Position numbers and translations under genes: made by a program. From Halapricum salinum (GTDB lineage Archaea > Halobacteriota > Halobacteria > Halobacteriales > Haloarculaceae): 64,000 nucleotides of DNA. Below the pieces are notes generated by a model. The model was not told where the DNA came from and ran no database searches. It worked only from the letters and a program-made list of their open reading frames with translations. This document shows, in pieces, positions 27,447-37,527 of the stretch (positions are counted from its first letter, which is position 1; every line of letters starts with the position of its first letter). The DNA is taken from the NCBI RefSeq assembly GCF_004799665.1, contig NZ_CP031310.1:2162887-2226886 (forward strand), given 5' to 3'.

Positions 27447-28442
27447 ATGGCCGCCGGCCGGACACTCTGGCTGCTCCTCCCGCGACAGCTCCGGGAGTTG
27501 CCAGCCGATCTCGCCGCTATCGCGGTACTCGTGGTACTGGCGAATCTCTCGGTGTTCGCCCCAGTCCTCGCAGACACGCCGCTTCGGATCGGCCTCGGGT
27601 TCGCGTTCGTCCTGTTCGCTCCTGGATATACGTTCGTGGCGGCGCTGTTTCCCGAGCGTGGTGAACCGCCCGAGAGTGACGACGACGGCGGGATCGACGG
27701 GATCGAACGACTGGCGCTTTCGTTCGGGCTGAGTATCGCGATCGTTCCACTGATTGGGTTAGTATTGAACTTCACGCCGTGGGGGATCCGCCTCGGCCCG
27801 ATCATGGTCGCGACCTCTGGAGTGACGCTCGGGTTCATCGCTCTGGCTACCGTTCGACGCTGGGACTTGCCGGAAGCCGAGCGATTCCGAGTCCCGTATC
27901 GGTCGTGGCTCGCAGACGCTCGCGCGGAGTTGTTCGAGCCCGATTCGAGCAAAGACGCCGCGTTGAACGTCCTGCTCGTCCTGAGCATTCTGCTGGCCGT
28001 CACCACTGTCGGCTACGCGCTGTTCGTCCCCAAAGAGGGCGAGGCGTTCACTGAACTGTATCTGCTCTCGGAGACCGACGACGGCGAGTTGGTCGCCGAC
28101 GACTACCCGACGAACTTCACGGTTGGTGAGCCCCAGCCATTGGTCGTCGGGGTCGGCAATCACGAACATCGGTCGATGGACTACACCGTCATCGTCGAAC
28201 TACAACGTGTGGAAATCGTCGACAACGAGACGCAGGTGCTCGAATCTCGGGAACTCGACCGCGCGCAGGCCAGCGTGGACGATGGCGAGACCTGGCAAGA
28301 GCCCGTCGAGGTGACGCCGACGATGTCAGGCGAGCGGCTGCGATTGGCGTTCTTGTTGTACGAGTCGCCGCCTCCTGGCGATCCGGCTTTCGAGACGGCG
28401 TATCGGAGGGCGCACCTGTGGGTCAACGTGACTGGCCGCTAG
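27447..28442 (+). CDS. DUF1616 membrane protein
   Basis: The ATG at 27447 (MAAGRTLWLLLPRQLRELPA) is preferred to the ATG at 27402, which adds a non-membrane prefix. The 331-residue protein has about six TM helices (AIAVLVVLANLSVFAPVLAD, VLFAPGYTFVAALFPERG, FGLSIAIVPLIGLVLNFTPW) and a C-terminal extracellular beta domain (TVGEPQPLVVGVGNHEHRSM). This is the DUF1616 pattern of haloarchaea, often near S-layer glycosylation genes, and here it converges with the STT3-like gene (four-base overlap of 3' ends). The role is unknown. Confidence 0.82.
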   Translation: MAAGRTLWLLLPRQLRELPADLAAIAVLVVLANLSVFAPVLADTPLRIGLGFAFVLFAPGYTFVAALFPERGEPPESDDDGGIDGIERLALSFGLSIAIVPLIGLVLNFTPWGIRLGPIMVATSGVTLGFIALATVRRWDLPEAERFRVPYRSWLADARAELFEPDSSKDAALNVLLVLSILLAVTTVGYALFVPKEGEAFTELYLLSETDDGELVADDYPTNFTVGEPQPLVVGVGNHEHRSMDYTVIVELQRVEIVDNETQVLESRELDRAQASVDDGETWQEPVEVTPTMSGERLRLAFLLYESPPPGDPAFETAYRRAHLWVNVTGR

Positions 28443-31399
28443 CTTCTCTCTTCGGTCGAGTTCGTACGTGATGCGAGACTCTGGACAGCGTCAGTCCCGA
28501 GCGCTCGATCGTAGATCCGGAACTCGTCGATAGTCCCGTCGAAGATGTGCAGTGGATTCGGGCCACTACCGACGCGCAGACGGCCGTTCCAGGACGGGGA
28601 GCCTTGCTGGACGGTGCCGTTTGCAACCTGCGTGCCGTTCACGTACAGCGTGTACTCGCGGCCGTCGTAGGTTGCGGCGACGTGGTGCCATCGGTCGACT
28701 GTGACGTCTCCACCGATTGCCGCCGGTGTGTCAGCCCACGGTATCTTGAGTGAGACTCGGCCGTTCTGTTCTAAGACGATGAATAACCCTTCGCCGCTTC
28801 GGACGATGTTTCGATAATCGTTTTCCTCGGTCGTATTGAGCGCGGTCGGTTTGATCCACGTACTGATAGTGAATTCCTCTGGAGCCCGTACGTCGGCCTG
28901 TAGGCGACTCCGTTCGGCCCTGTCGAATTCGATCGCGCTGCCTTGTATGCCCTCGTCTGTCACCGTCAGATTCGAGCCCTCGCCCTGGATCCCGCCGACG
29001 CGATCGTGGATGACTCTGCCGTCGGTCGCGTCGAACGGCCAGTGCAGGAGACCGTCTCTGTCGTGATGGAGCGCTCGAGCGCCGGATCGGACGTTCGAGT
29101 CGGAGACGGAGACCTCCAGATCGTCGACGGCGTACTCCCCGGCGTACGGCACCGTCACGGCGTAGAGTCCGTAGGGATTCGTCGAGACCTGCTGGCGGTA
29201 GGTGTAGGTCTGTCCCGAGACGCTGACGCTCGTCTCTGCTGTGACTGTCTCGGCTGTCTCTTCGACGCCGACGATCGTCGATCCGTCCACCAGTTCGAAG
29301 ACACGGTGTGGGCCGTTCTCTGTGGTGTGGACGAGTCGGTAGTGCTGGAAGCCGGAGAGGGTCGACTCGTCGGTGGCCATGAGACGCCGCTCCATCGTGG
29401 CCCCATCTGTCCCGTTTCGTGCGCCCGTGAACACGACGAAGCCGTGCTGATTCTGCAAGCGTTCGTACCACTCCTCGGCGTCAGTCGAACCGAGGAATGG
29501 CACGTAGTTGCGCTGTTCGAATCCGTAGTTGAGCGACTCCCCGCTGACGAAGTAGTTGTAGATGCGGGTGTCACTCCACTCCGCGAAGACGCCGTTTTCG
29601 GGATACGCCATTCCGTTGGCTTCGCTATACTCGTCGATCCACTGGGCAGTCTCGTAGGTGCTGTCCTCGACGGCCAACTGGCCCTGTTTGATCGGCGTCT
29701 GGACCATTCCCAGGCCAGCGACGAGGAGAAACAGCAACACGAGCGAGACGAGCTGACGGCCGTCCGGGCGCTCGAACCAGTCTATTGCGTGGTCACTATC
29801 GAAGACGTCGACGGGGCGAGCGAGGTCGACCCAGTTTGCGGCCCGGACGAGACCCCAGCCGGCGAAGACGGCCGTGAACAGCGAGAGCGGCCCCGCAAAC
29901 CGGATCTTGACGATCGCCCACCCGAGGAAGTAGATCGCGTAGACGGTCGGGATCGCCCACAGCGCGTCTCGATGTTTGGCTACCCGCCATGCCCCCATCG
30001 CGACGAACGGGAGCGCGAGGAACAGCATGAACCCGAACAACAGTATCGGGAGGACGAAGATACCACCCTCTGTGCTGAACAGTCCTCCGGATTCGGCGAT
30101 CTGGCGCGACTCGAACAGGCCGAAGGCGCGATCGATCGCCGGGTCCAGGACCGGCGTGGCCAGGACTGCCACGAGAACGGCGACGGTCGAGGAGACAATC
30201 CCTCCTACCAGTGTCGTTCTGGGTGAAATCGAGAGGACCCGGCCGGCTTCGAGGAACGCGACGACGGCCACGGCGAAGGCGAAGACGACGAGCGGGATCG
30301 CTGCACGGAAGAGTGGGAACCAATCGAGACCTGCGTGGATTCCCAATACGAGCAGTGCTGCCGCCCCGAGACTCCCGAGGTACGGCGCCGTCTCTCTCAG
30401 TGGCGAGCGGTCGTCGTACAGTGCGAGCGCCCCCCGGACGGCGACGAACAGGCCGAACGGCAAGAGGACGATCGCGGACCCGACCCAGCTCAACGTCTGG
30501 GCTGTCAGCAACACCGTGAGAGCGACGGCGACTGCCCAGCACCGTCTCGATCCGAGCGATAGTGTCACGCTCTCGGCCGTCTCGTACTCTTTCTCCCACC
30601 AGATGACGACCAGTACCGTCAGTGCGAGCCAGATGTAGTCGAACGCGTGGTGATCGCCGAATCCGAGCGCCGTCCGGTAGGCGTGAACCGGCGTCACGGC
30701 GAGCAACAGCGTACTCGCCACGGCGACCCGGACGTCGTCGGTCAGCTTCTGTGCGATGGCGTAGACTGCTGCGGCGGTGATCAGCGCGGCCACCACCGGA
30801 TACCAGGCCAGCGTCAGCCGTGCCGCGTCGGGCGTCCCGCCCAGCAACTCCGAGAGCCACCAGGTGGTGACGAGCATCAGCGTGTCTCCCCGCATCCTGA
30901 TTCCTTCCGGGATCGAACTGAGTGCGCCCACGTCGAAGGCTGGGTATCCCTGTAGTTGCTCGACCCAGAACAGTCGCTTGTACGGGTCGTTGCCCATGAG
31001 CGTGATCGTCTCGCGGTACACCACGTCGTAGACGAACGCGACGCGGACGAGCGCGACGAACGCGAGTACCCCACCCAGTAGGAGCGCTGTCTGGCGCGAG
31101 ATCGGTATCTCAACGTTCTCTAACAGTGAGGTCCGTTGTGCGGACGAATCCCCCGAGTCGCCCTCGGTTTCGTGTCCGAGCGCCGCTCGGACCGCTTCGC
31201 GGTCGGCGAGTCGATATCCGTCGTCTTGCTCGACCGCGATTCCGCGGGAGACCAGCTCGCCAAAGGTTCCCGAATCGAGCGGGATGTCGTCGAACTCCCA
31301 CGGGCCATCGGCGTCGATCGCCAGTATCTCTTCGAGGTCGTCCGCCAGGCCGGGGGTGTCGTCTAGCAACGACTCGACGTCTTCGCGGCCCGTGTCCAT
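28439..31399 (-). CDS. STT3/AglB-like GT-C protein with LamG C-terminal domain
   Basis: The 986-residue protein opens with a soluble helical domain (~1-75), then ~12 TM helices. It keeps AglB landmarks: first-loop acidic motif MGNDPYKRLFWVEQL, the GFGDHHAFDYIW motif, and an IAE motif (RQIAESGG) like the TIxE loop. Where oligosaccharyltransferases have WWDYG, it reads VFAEWSDTRIYNYF, so the acceptor-binding motif is altered. The last ~205 residues (LLHWPFDATDGRV to HHVAATYDGREYTLYVNG) are a LamG jelly roll, unusual on an STT3 protein. It may be a divergent oligosaccharyltransferase for a special glycan or sequon. Confidence 0.8.
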   Translation of the reverse strand: MDTGREDVESLLDDTPGLADDLEEILAIDADGPWEFDDIPLDSGTFGELVSRGIAVEQDDGYRLADREAVRAALGHETEGDSGDSSAQRTSLLENVEIPISRQTALLLGGVLAFVALVRVAFVYDVVYRETITLMGNDPYKRLFWVEQLQGYPAFDVGALSSIPEGIRMRGDTLMLVTTWWLSELLGGTPDAARLTLAWYPVVAALITAAAVYAIAQKLTDDVRVAVASTLLLAVTPVHAYRTALGFGDHHAFDYIWLALTVLVVIWWEKEYETAESVTLSLGSRRCWAVAVALTVLLTAQTLSWVGSAIVLLPFGLFVAVRGALALYDDRSPLRETAPYLGSLGAAALLVLGIHAGLDWFPLFRAAIPLVVFAFAVAVVAFLEAGRVLSISPRTTLVGGIVSSTVAVLVAVLATPVLDPAIDRAFGLFESRQIAESGGLFSTEGGIFVLPILLFGFMLFLALPFVAMGAWRVAKHRDALWAIPTVYAIYFLGWAIVKIRFAGPLSLFTAVFAGWGLVRAANWVDLARPVDVFDSDHAIDWFERPDGRQLVSLVLLFLLVAGLGMVQTPIKQGQLAVEDSTYETAQWIDEYSEANGMAYPENGVFAEWSDTRIYNYFVSGESLNYGFEQRNYVPFLGSTDAEEWYERLQNQHGFVVFTGARNGTDGATMERRLMATDESTLSGFQHYRLVHTTENGPHRVFELVDGSTIVGVEETAETVTAETSVSVSGQTYTYRQQVSTNPYGLYAVTVPYAGEYAVDDLEVSVSDSNVRSGARALHHDRDGLLHWPFDATDGRVIHDRVGGIQGEGSNLTVTDEGIQGSAIEFDRAERSRLQADVRAPEEFTISTWIKPTALNTTEENDYRNIVRSGEGLFIVLEQNGRVSLKIPWADTPAAIGGDVTVDRWHHVAATYDGREYTLYVNGTQVANGTVQQGSPSWNGRLRVGSGPNPLHIFDGTIDEFRIYDRALGTDAVQSLASRTNSTEERS

Positions 31400-31420
31400 G
31401 TGAGGGCCCAGTAGTCCTGA

Positions 31421-31430
31421 TTTAATTAAC
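31421..31430 (-). promoter_or_regulatory. TATA box of the STT3-like gene
   Basis: GTTAATTAAA on the minus strand is centred 26 bases upstream of the ATG at 31399, the classic spacing for a leaderless haloarchaeal transcript. Confidence 0.65.
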
Positions 31431-31588
31431 CTGCCTCTTGGTGGTCGAACTCGTCACCTCGCGGCTGGTGTGCGGTCGATACGTCATCATCGACCGTCTA
31501 GTGTTGTGGAAACCAAAGGTATTATCTTCTAATCAAACCCAGATACGGATAGATTGAAACGTACCGGTTCGTACGGAGGCCCCCTCAC

Positions 31589-32611
31589 ATGATAAGTGCT
31601 GTCGACGCCCTCTTCCTCGGCTCTGCCCTCGTGGTGCTCGGCTGGGGACTCGAACGCTATCGACGACGGTTCATCAAGACCGATCTGCTGATCTCGCTGG
31701 TCATCGCCGGCGGGCTCGCCGCGTTCGTCACGGTCCCGAACCTGTTCTACTTCGCCGGAGATATTCTGAACATCGAACAGCGGTTCGTCGTCGCGTCGCT
31801 GATCGGGAATCTCGTGCTGGTGACGCTGCTCTTGTATTTCATCGGCTACGTTCGCTCGCTCAAGAGTGACGTGACCGAGCTGAACCGCTCGCTATCTGTC
31901 GATCAGGGACCGAGGGCCGACGGCGGAGCCGAGGAGATCTTCGTCGTCATCCCGGCGTACAACGAGGGCAAGACGATCAAGTCGGTGATCGAATCGCTTC
32001 CCGAAACGGTGTGTGGCTACGAGATCCACCCGCTCGTGGTCTCGGACGGCTCGGCCGACGACACGGCCGATCAGGCGCGGTACAACGGCGCGACGGTCGT
32101 CGAACACCACGTCAATCAGGGCCAGGGCGGCGCGCTCAAGACCGGCTTCGAGATCGCGCTGGACAACGACGCCGCGATCGTCGTGACCATGGACGCCGAC
32201 GGCCAGCACCCCGCCGACGAACTTCATCGACTGGTCAGCCCGATCGTCGAGGACGAAGCCGACTACGTGATGGGCTCGCGCTATCTCGGCGTCGACCGCT
32301 CGGGTAACGGCACCGTCCGCGAGACTGGGATCCAGTTCTTCACGCGGATGATCAACCTCCTGACGAAGTCCGAGATCACTGACTGCACGAACGGTTATCG
32401 GGCCATCCGCGGTTCCCGACTTGAAGAACTGACGCTGACCGAGGAACGATTCAGCGCCCCCGAGTTGATTATCGAAGCCCGCAAGAACGGCCTCCGGATC
32501 AGGGAGATCCCCGTCACGATCGAGGAACGCGACGGCGGCGAGACCAAGAAGCCGCAGCTCGGATACGCGCTGGGTTTGTCGCGGACGATCTTCGCGACGT
32601 GGATTCGGTGA
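31589..32611 (+). CDS. DUF2304-GT2 fusion glycosyltransferase
   Basis: Residues 1-100 are a DUF2304 membrane domain (three helices, e.g. LISLVIAGGLAAFVTVPNLF), then a GT2 catalytic domain (from FVVIPAYNEGKTIKSVIESL) with DGSADDT and DADGQHP as the nucleotide-sugar and metal motifs, close to the dolichyl-phosphate glycosyltransferases (AglJ/DPM1 type). A GGAGG Shine-Dalgarno (31575-31579) precedes the ATG by nine bases. It probably loads the first sugar onto a lipid carrier. It is next to the STT3-like gene, divergently. Confidence 0.86.
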   Translation: MISAVDALFLGSALVVLGWGLERYRRRFIKTDLLISLVIAGGLAAFVTVPNLFYFAGDILNIEQRFVVASLIGNLVLVTLLLYFIGYVRSLKSDVTELNRSLSVDQGPRADGGAEEIFVVIPAYNEGKTIKSVIESLPETVCGYEIHPLVVSDGSADDTADQARYNGATVVEHHVNQGQGGALKTGFEIALDNDAAIVVTMDADGQHPADELHRLVSPIVEDEADYVMGSRYLGVDRSGNGTVRETGIQFFTRMINLLTKSEITDCTNGYRAIRGSRLEELTLTEERFSAPELIIEARKNGLRIREIPVTIEERDGGETKKPQLGYALGLSRTIFATWIR

Positions 32612-32697
32612 GAAAATCTGAAACCTTGTGCTGAAGTCTGGATCACGATCGGTACAGACAGATTTGAATATCGGCCTGCCCTCGACACGCATATCCC

Positions 32698-33558
32698 ATG
32701 AATTCGCCGACGTTTTCGGTGATCTTTCTCACCTGGAATCCCGGTGAGAAGATTCTCCATTCTATCGAATCCGTTCGATCGCAGTCCTACGATGATCTGG
32801 AAATCGTCGTCGTCGACAACGACAGCACAGATGGCACACCTGACCGTCTCCGATCTGAATTCCCAGATGAAGATCGGCTTCGTATCTTCGAGAACGAGAC
32901 CAACCTTGGGTTCGCGAACGGGATCGAAGTTGGAATGAGAGAGAGTGACGGAGAGTATCTCTGCTGTTACAACCACGACACGACGTTTGCGGAGGGGTAT
33001 TTCGAAACGGTAGCCGACTACGTGTCTGAAGACGCTGTCTGGACGACAGCGCGTGAGAATCACCGCGTGTCGAAATCGACGAAATGTGCTCGGCTCAACT
33101 CACCGTATGGATTTTCGGTGCCGTACGACGTCGACTCCCTGTCAGGAGTTGCGAAGGTAAACTACGTTCCTGGCGACGGTGTGATCATCCCGAGAACAAT
33201 ATACGAGAAGACGCTGAATGGGATCGTCTTCGAGGAGAAATTCGCCCCTCGGTGTGAGGATGTCAACTTGGCCCTTCGATTGCAGGACGCTGGCGTCGAT
33301 ATCTATGCAATACTCGATACGTATTCGATCCACCCGGACAAGGCTGACTTCTATGCGCCGAATATCGAGAACTTCCTGACGCTCCTCGGCACGACACGTG
33401 CGAGAGTCCGGACGTTCAGAGCAAACGGGCGTCCCGGCCGTGCAATCTTGGCAGCCTTCAGCCTACTCACCAATCCAGTACTCGTCTATCTACGGCCCGT
33501 ACCGCGGTCAACGGCCGCGTTCCGTAATCGAGCCGAACTCGTGTCACGTCACGACTGA
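32698..33558 (+). CDS. GT2 family glycosyltransferase
   Basis: A 286-residue GT2 protein: FSVIFLTWNPGEKILHSIES, VVVDNDSTDGT, and NHDTTF in place of the usual DxD. The second half (FEEKFAPRCEDVNLALRLQD) is the acceptor side with the conserved ED. No TM helices except a weak C-terminal patch. It follows the fused GT2 by 86 bases and overlaps the 3' end of the convergent GT4 gene by 10 bases. The donor and linkage are unknown. Confidence 0.85.
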   Translation: MNSPTFSVIFLTWNPGEKILHSIESVRSQSYDDLEIVVVDNDSTDGTPDRLRSEFPDEDRLRIFENETNLGFANGIEVGMRESDGEYLCCYNHDTTFAEGYFETVADYVSEDAVWTTARENHRVSKSTKCARLNSPYGFSVPYDVDSLSGVAKVNYVPGDGVIIPRTIYEKTLNGIVFEEKFAPRCEDVNLALRLQDAGVDIYAILDTYSIHPDKADFYAPNIENFLTLLGTTRARVRTFRANGRPGRAILAAFSLLTNPVLVYLRPVPRSTAAFRNRAELVSRHD

Positions 33559-34664
33559 GCAACGTCCTCTAGGATCTCCTGATACTGGTCGATCGTTCTG
33601 TCCCAGCGGAATCGCTCAGCGCGCTCTTTGCCCTCTCTGACCCTGGTGGCGCGAAGTTCAGGATCGTCGAGTAGTGTCGTGATTCCGTTGGCGATATCCG
33701 ACGGCGAGTCTGGGTCGACGTATTCGGCAGCCTCTCCCAGAACCTCCGGGAGTGCAGCGCGATTGGATGCGACGACAGGTGTCTCGCAGGCCATCGCTTC
33801 GAGCGGGGGCAGTCCGAACCCCTCATAATACGAGGGGAAGACGAACGTCTCGGCGTTTTCGTAGATGTACTTCAGCTCACGCTGGTCCACGTAGCCGACG
33901 GTGACGATATCCGGGTCGTTCTGGATACTCTCCCAGTCGATGCCTGTGCCCTGATACGTCGACCGTGGCCCGGGGCCGACGAGGAGGAGTTTATGCGGAA
34001 TCTTGTCCTTCCGCTTCAGTGTCCTGAACGCCTCGATGACACCGTCGATGTTCTTGCGCTTGTGTGTCCCACCGACATACAGCAGATATTCGTCTGGAAC
34101 TGCTGTCTGCTTGCTGCCCTCTGGGTCGAAGAAGATGTCGTCGATCGCGTTGTGGACCACGCGTATTTTCGTTCCGTCGACACCGATCTTGTCCATCAGC
34201 TCCTGCTTAGTAAACTCCGAAACGGTGACCACGGATTCGGCAGTCTTGAGCGACAGCGGAACGCGCAGACGCTGCAAGGCAGTGTAGTACCACGGCGCGT
34301 GACCGAGGTAGTTCAGAATATCGTGGACACAGATCACTCTGGGTGTGCCAGGGAGTACGATCGGGTTGTTCGCGTTCGGACAGAACAAGACGTCAATATC
34401 GGTGCGAGCGGCCGACACTGGTAGGACAGACTGCTCCCAGAGAAGCCCGAACAGCTGCGATTCCGATAGAAACCCTGTCGATCGGAGGGTTACGTTCTGA
34501 TACTTCTCCGCTATCTTTCGGTGGCCGAAGAGCGTGACGTCGCCGTATCTCTGGGAGAGGCGTGTGGTAATCTCGTGGGCCACCTGAATCGCGCCGCCTG
34601 GCTCGTCGTGCATCAGTGTTCTCGCGTTGATGCCAACCCGGAGGTCTGATTGCGTATCCGTCAT
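33549..34664 (-). CDS. GT4 family glycosyltransferase
   Basis: A 371-residue GT-B protein: N-terminal [20 protein letters not shown], linker [15 protein letters not shown], nucleotide domain [13 protein letters not shown], and [19 protein letters not shown] with the E-x7-E retaining motif. It transfers a sugar from a nucleotide donor to the growing glycan on the cytoplasmic side. The gene is 11 bases downstream of the GT2 at 34676, so both are in one minus-strand unit. Confidence 0.9.
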   Translation of the reverse strand: MTDTQSDLRVGINARTLMHDEPGGAIQVAHEITTRLSQRYGDVTLFGHRKIAEKYQNVTLRSTGFLSESQLFGLLWEQSVLPVSAARTDIDVLFCPNANNPIVLPGTPRVICVHDILNYLGHAPWYYTALQRLRVPLSLKTAESVVTVSEFTKQELMDKIGVDGTKIRVVHNAIDDIFFDPEGSKQTAVPDEYLLYVGGTHKRKNIDGVIEAFRTLKRKDKIPHKLLLVGPGPRSTYQGTGIDWESIQNDPDIVTVGYVDQRELKYIYENAETFVFPSYYEGFGLPPLEAMACETPVVASNRAALPEVLGEAAEYVDPDSPSDIANGITTLLDDPELRATRVREGKERAERFRWDRTIDQYQEILEDVAQS

Positions 34665-34675
34665 TTTGAGCAGTC

Positions 34676-35623
34676 CTATGGATATCTACCTTGACCGCTT
34701 TGCCCACGGAGGCCGTCGTATGCTCCCAAACTAAGGGCCTTGAGTGAGGCCCAGCGGCGCGTAATCACATAGTATGCGAATTTGACCCAGACCCACCACG
34801 CGTAGATCAGATATGCCGGAAGGCCGTAGGTCGACCCCCGTCGGACGAGCAGTAGACGATTTCGCACCGTGTAGTACTCTGCGAGGGGGGATTGGTCGCC
34901 GCCTGAACTTCCCGAAACGCGGTGATAGACCTCTGATTCGGTATCTGTGGCGATTCGATAGCCGTGATTTCGCATCTTCGTGGCGAATTCGATGTCCTCG
35001 TAGTACATAAAATAGTCCTCGGGAAGGAGTCCAATCTCGTCGAAAACCTCTGCGCGGATAACAGCGAAGCACAACGGGACGTAATCGTTCGGCAATAAGC
35101 CATCCTCAGCAAACGGACTCGTGTCCCCGATCTCCGGGTCGAAGCGAAGATTCGGAAGCGAATGGTGTGACTGCATGTGGCTGGCGTTTCCACTTCGCTC
35201 GTCGACGTATCCTTGCTCGAACCAGACTGTTTCTGTGTCTGGCCACTCCATCACCGTCGGCGTCAGCATCCCGATCTCTTCGGAGCGCTCCATGACGCCG
35301 GCCAACCGGGAGAATAGTTCTCGGTTTTCGACGACGATATCGTTGTTCGTGATCACGACGTAGTCCGCACCGCGATCGAGCGCTCGTTCGATCCCGATGT
35401 TCATTCCAGCTCCGAATCCGAGGTTTGTCTCGTTCAGGATGGTCGTGACCTCTGGGAACGACTCAGCGAGTCGTTCACCGGATCCGTCTGTCGATCCGTT
35501 GTCCACCAAGATGAGATCAAGGTTGTCGTAGGATACGTCGAGGAGCGAGTCGAGACAGTTCGCTGTGTCGTCGTAGGAGTTCCAGTTGAGAACGACACAG
35601 GCGACGCGGGGAGTTGAATCCAT
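34676..35623 (-). CDS. GT2 glycosyltransferase (rhamnosyltransferase-like)
   Basis: The 315-residue protein has ACVVLNWNSYDDTANCLDSL, LVDNGSTDGSGERLAESFPE, TNNDIVVENRELFSRL as the DxD region, and YYEDIEFATKMRNHGYRI, the pattern of WbbL-type rhamnosyltransferases. With a complete dTDP-rhamnose set at 48.2-51.9 kb, rhamnose transfer is a reasonable inference. A C-terminal hydrophobic stretch (YLIYAWWVWVKFAYYVIT) may anchor it to the membrane. Confidence 0.85.
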   Translation of the reverse strand: MDSTPRVACVVLNWNSYDDTANCLDSLLDVSYDNLDLILVDNGSTDGSGERLAESFPEVTTILNETNLGFGAGMNIGIERALDRGADYVVITNNDIVVENRELFSRLAGVMERSEEIGMLTPTVMEWPDTETVWFEQGYVDERSGNASHMQSHHSLPNLRFDPEIGDTSPFAEDGLLPNDYVPLCFAVIRAEVFDEIGLLPEDYFMYYEDIEFATKMRNHGYRIATDTESEVYHRVSGSSGGDQSPLAEYYTVRNRLLLVRRGSTYGLPAYLIYAWWVWVKFAYYVITRRWASLKALSLGAYDGLRGQSGQGRYP

Positions 35624-35688
35624 ACTGCTCTCGTATCAGTGCCAAGGGGCGTGGTGTATCAAAGTCCTCCGAAGTACAACAGCTACTC

Positions 35689-37440
35689 TCATTCTGAAGG
35701 CGGCGTGTCTGTATAGATGGTCGCCTTCCCATTCGAGTAGATCATCGAATTCTTGGATTGGACTGTCTCGAATGTCGCTGTGGGGACGATCGCATAATTT
35801 CCGACCGACCGGTGTGCACCGAAAAACAGCCGATCGTTGTAGTCGAGTAACATCAGGACTCCCCCGTTCGGGACGGTTCCATTCAATACTGCAGAGGGTG
35901 GATTCGACGCCTGTCTCCCGGTTGTGGCAATCAATATGTGTTCGGTGTTTTCGTCGCCAGCGATCGGTGTCTCTTCGGACGTGTACTGGCCGATAAACTC
36001 CCCTCCTGCGTAGTACTGCGCGGGAAAGCGTTGATCCGTCTCAGCTTGTGTATATCGAGGCTCTACGTCGCTCACCACGTAGGGTGGAATCAACAATAGG
36101 CCGACCACTACAGTTCCCAGAACGAAAACCCGGGTTAGTGTCAGTCGATGTTCGTTGACTCTGTCGAATGCCAGATAGACGCCTATTGGAGATATCCACG
36201 CACCCACGAGTACAAAGAACGTGGTAATTCTCGCAATATCACCGATACCAGTAACCCACGACAGGACAGCGAGGATCCCAGTGGTGACTCCGAAGACTGT
36301 TACGACGTTCACCCATCCCCCAAGATCCCTGCCCCGGAACCACCAGTATGCGGATGCCACCACACACCCAATACCGATGAGTAACTGATAGAGCCAGTAT
36401 CCGAAAAATGACTGGAAGCGCATGAACGGCCCTCGTTCTGCGACTGGAAGACCGACCTGTTCAGTCGTTCCCGACCCGAGGATGAAAGACAGGATCGTTC
36501 CGAGTTTCTCTCCAGAGAATCCGACACTGGCGATCAACACTGTGAAATTGATGCCGCCTGTCGTCACCACGTACTGCCAGATGAGGAAAAACACCAGAAT
36601 AAACAGATAGAGGGCCGCCATCTGGGTTAGTACTGGTTTTGGAGGCGTTACCAACGAACTCGGATCCAGTGTCCGTTCACTGAAGACGTATAGAAGGACG
36701 ACTGCAAAGAAAATCCCTAGCATCACCGAAGTCAAGTGGTGGGAAACGACGGTCGATCCGGCACCAAATAGTGCAATCACACCCCACCGATTCGACGGTG
36801 AGTGATACCACCGGTACAATACGAAGACCGTGAGCGCGAAGAGTGCGACAGCGATACTCTGTCGCGAGAAGCCGGTCTTTGCTCTGTAGAGCGGAATCCA
36901 GAGGACGACGGGAATCATCATGATGCCGACCGGCGGGAGGCGACGCCGAACCTGCTGGGATTCCCTGAAATGCCTCGCAGTGACGAGTACGAAGAGGAGA
37001 GCGACACTGACGTACCAGAGAGGGAGAAGCCATGATACAAGGATCTGGGGTTGAGAAGTTGGTAATATCTCAAGCTCGGTTATCGCATTCACGATTAAAG
37101 TGTGGATGTGTAGTAGCGGGGTTTCAGGGAATCCTCGTATGATTGCTGAAGAGGGGAGAGGCCACCCCTGTGTGGCTATCTCCGTGGCGACGCGTCCGCC
37201 AACGTGTGACCCTCTAATGTACAATGCTCCAGCCTGTGGGCCTGCATAGAGGAATATTAGTGCAAGTCCTGCTGTTCCGATCGGGAGTAGACGCCCAGTG
37301 AAAACAGTGATTGCGATCAGGGCTAATAGACTCGGAATCGACAAATACGGGGCCTGCAACCTGAGGCCCAAGACAGCACCTGCTAACAGGCAAGCAACAA
37401 GACTCACTCCCAGCTTCTCTTTCTTTTTCATCTTGCTCAA
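35689..37440 (-). CDS. polytopic membrane protein of the glycan island
   Basis: A 583-residue protein with about 12 TM helices, a large loop near the first pair (VGGRVATEIATQGWPLPSSA), and an extracellular C-terminal domain (~470-583, ending YSNGKATIYTDTPPSE). I see no DxD, STT3 or Wzy motif I can name. The position between glycosyltransferase and sulfatase genes and the topology suggest a GT-C-like transferase or a polymerase. Codon use is AT-richer than in the flanking 0-31 kb. Confidence 0.65.
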   Translation of the reverse strand: MSKMKKKEKLGVSLVACLLAGAVLGLRLQAPYLSIPSLLALIAITVFTGRLLPIGTAGLALIFLYAGPQAGALYIRGSHVGGRVATEIATQGWPLPSSAIIRGFPETPLLHIHTLIVNAITELEILPTSQPQILVSWLLPLWYVSVALLFVLVTARHFRESQQVRRRLPPVGIMMIPVVLWIPLYRAKTGFSRQSIAVALFALTVFVLYRWYHSPSNRWGVIALFGAGSTVVSHHLTSVMLGIFFAVVLLYVFSERTLDPSSLVTPPKPVLTQMAALYLFILVFFLIWQYVVTTGGINFTVLIASVGFSGEKLGTILSFILGSGTTEQVGLPVAERGPFMRFQSFFGYWLYQLLIGIGCVVASAYWWFRGRDLGGWVNVVTVFGVTTGILAVLSWVTGIGDIARITTFFVLVGAWISPIGVYLAFDRVNEHRLTLTRVFVLGTVVVGLLLIPPYVVSDVEPRYTQAETDQRFPAQYYAGGEFIGQYTSEETPIAGDENTEHILIATTGRQASNPPSAVLNGTVPNGGVLMLLDYNDRLFFGAHRSVGNYAIVPTATFETVQSKNSMIYSNGKATIYTDTPPSE

Positions 37441-37527
37441 CGATGATCCTGAATTCCCATTCTCAGATTGTACAACGGATTACGGGCAGAACCTGAAAGA
37501 AGAGAACAATGAGGGGCCATCTTTGAT

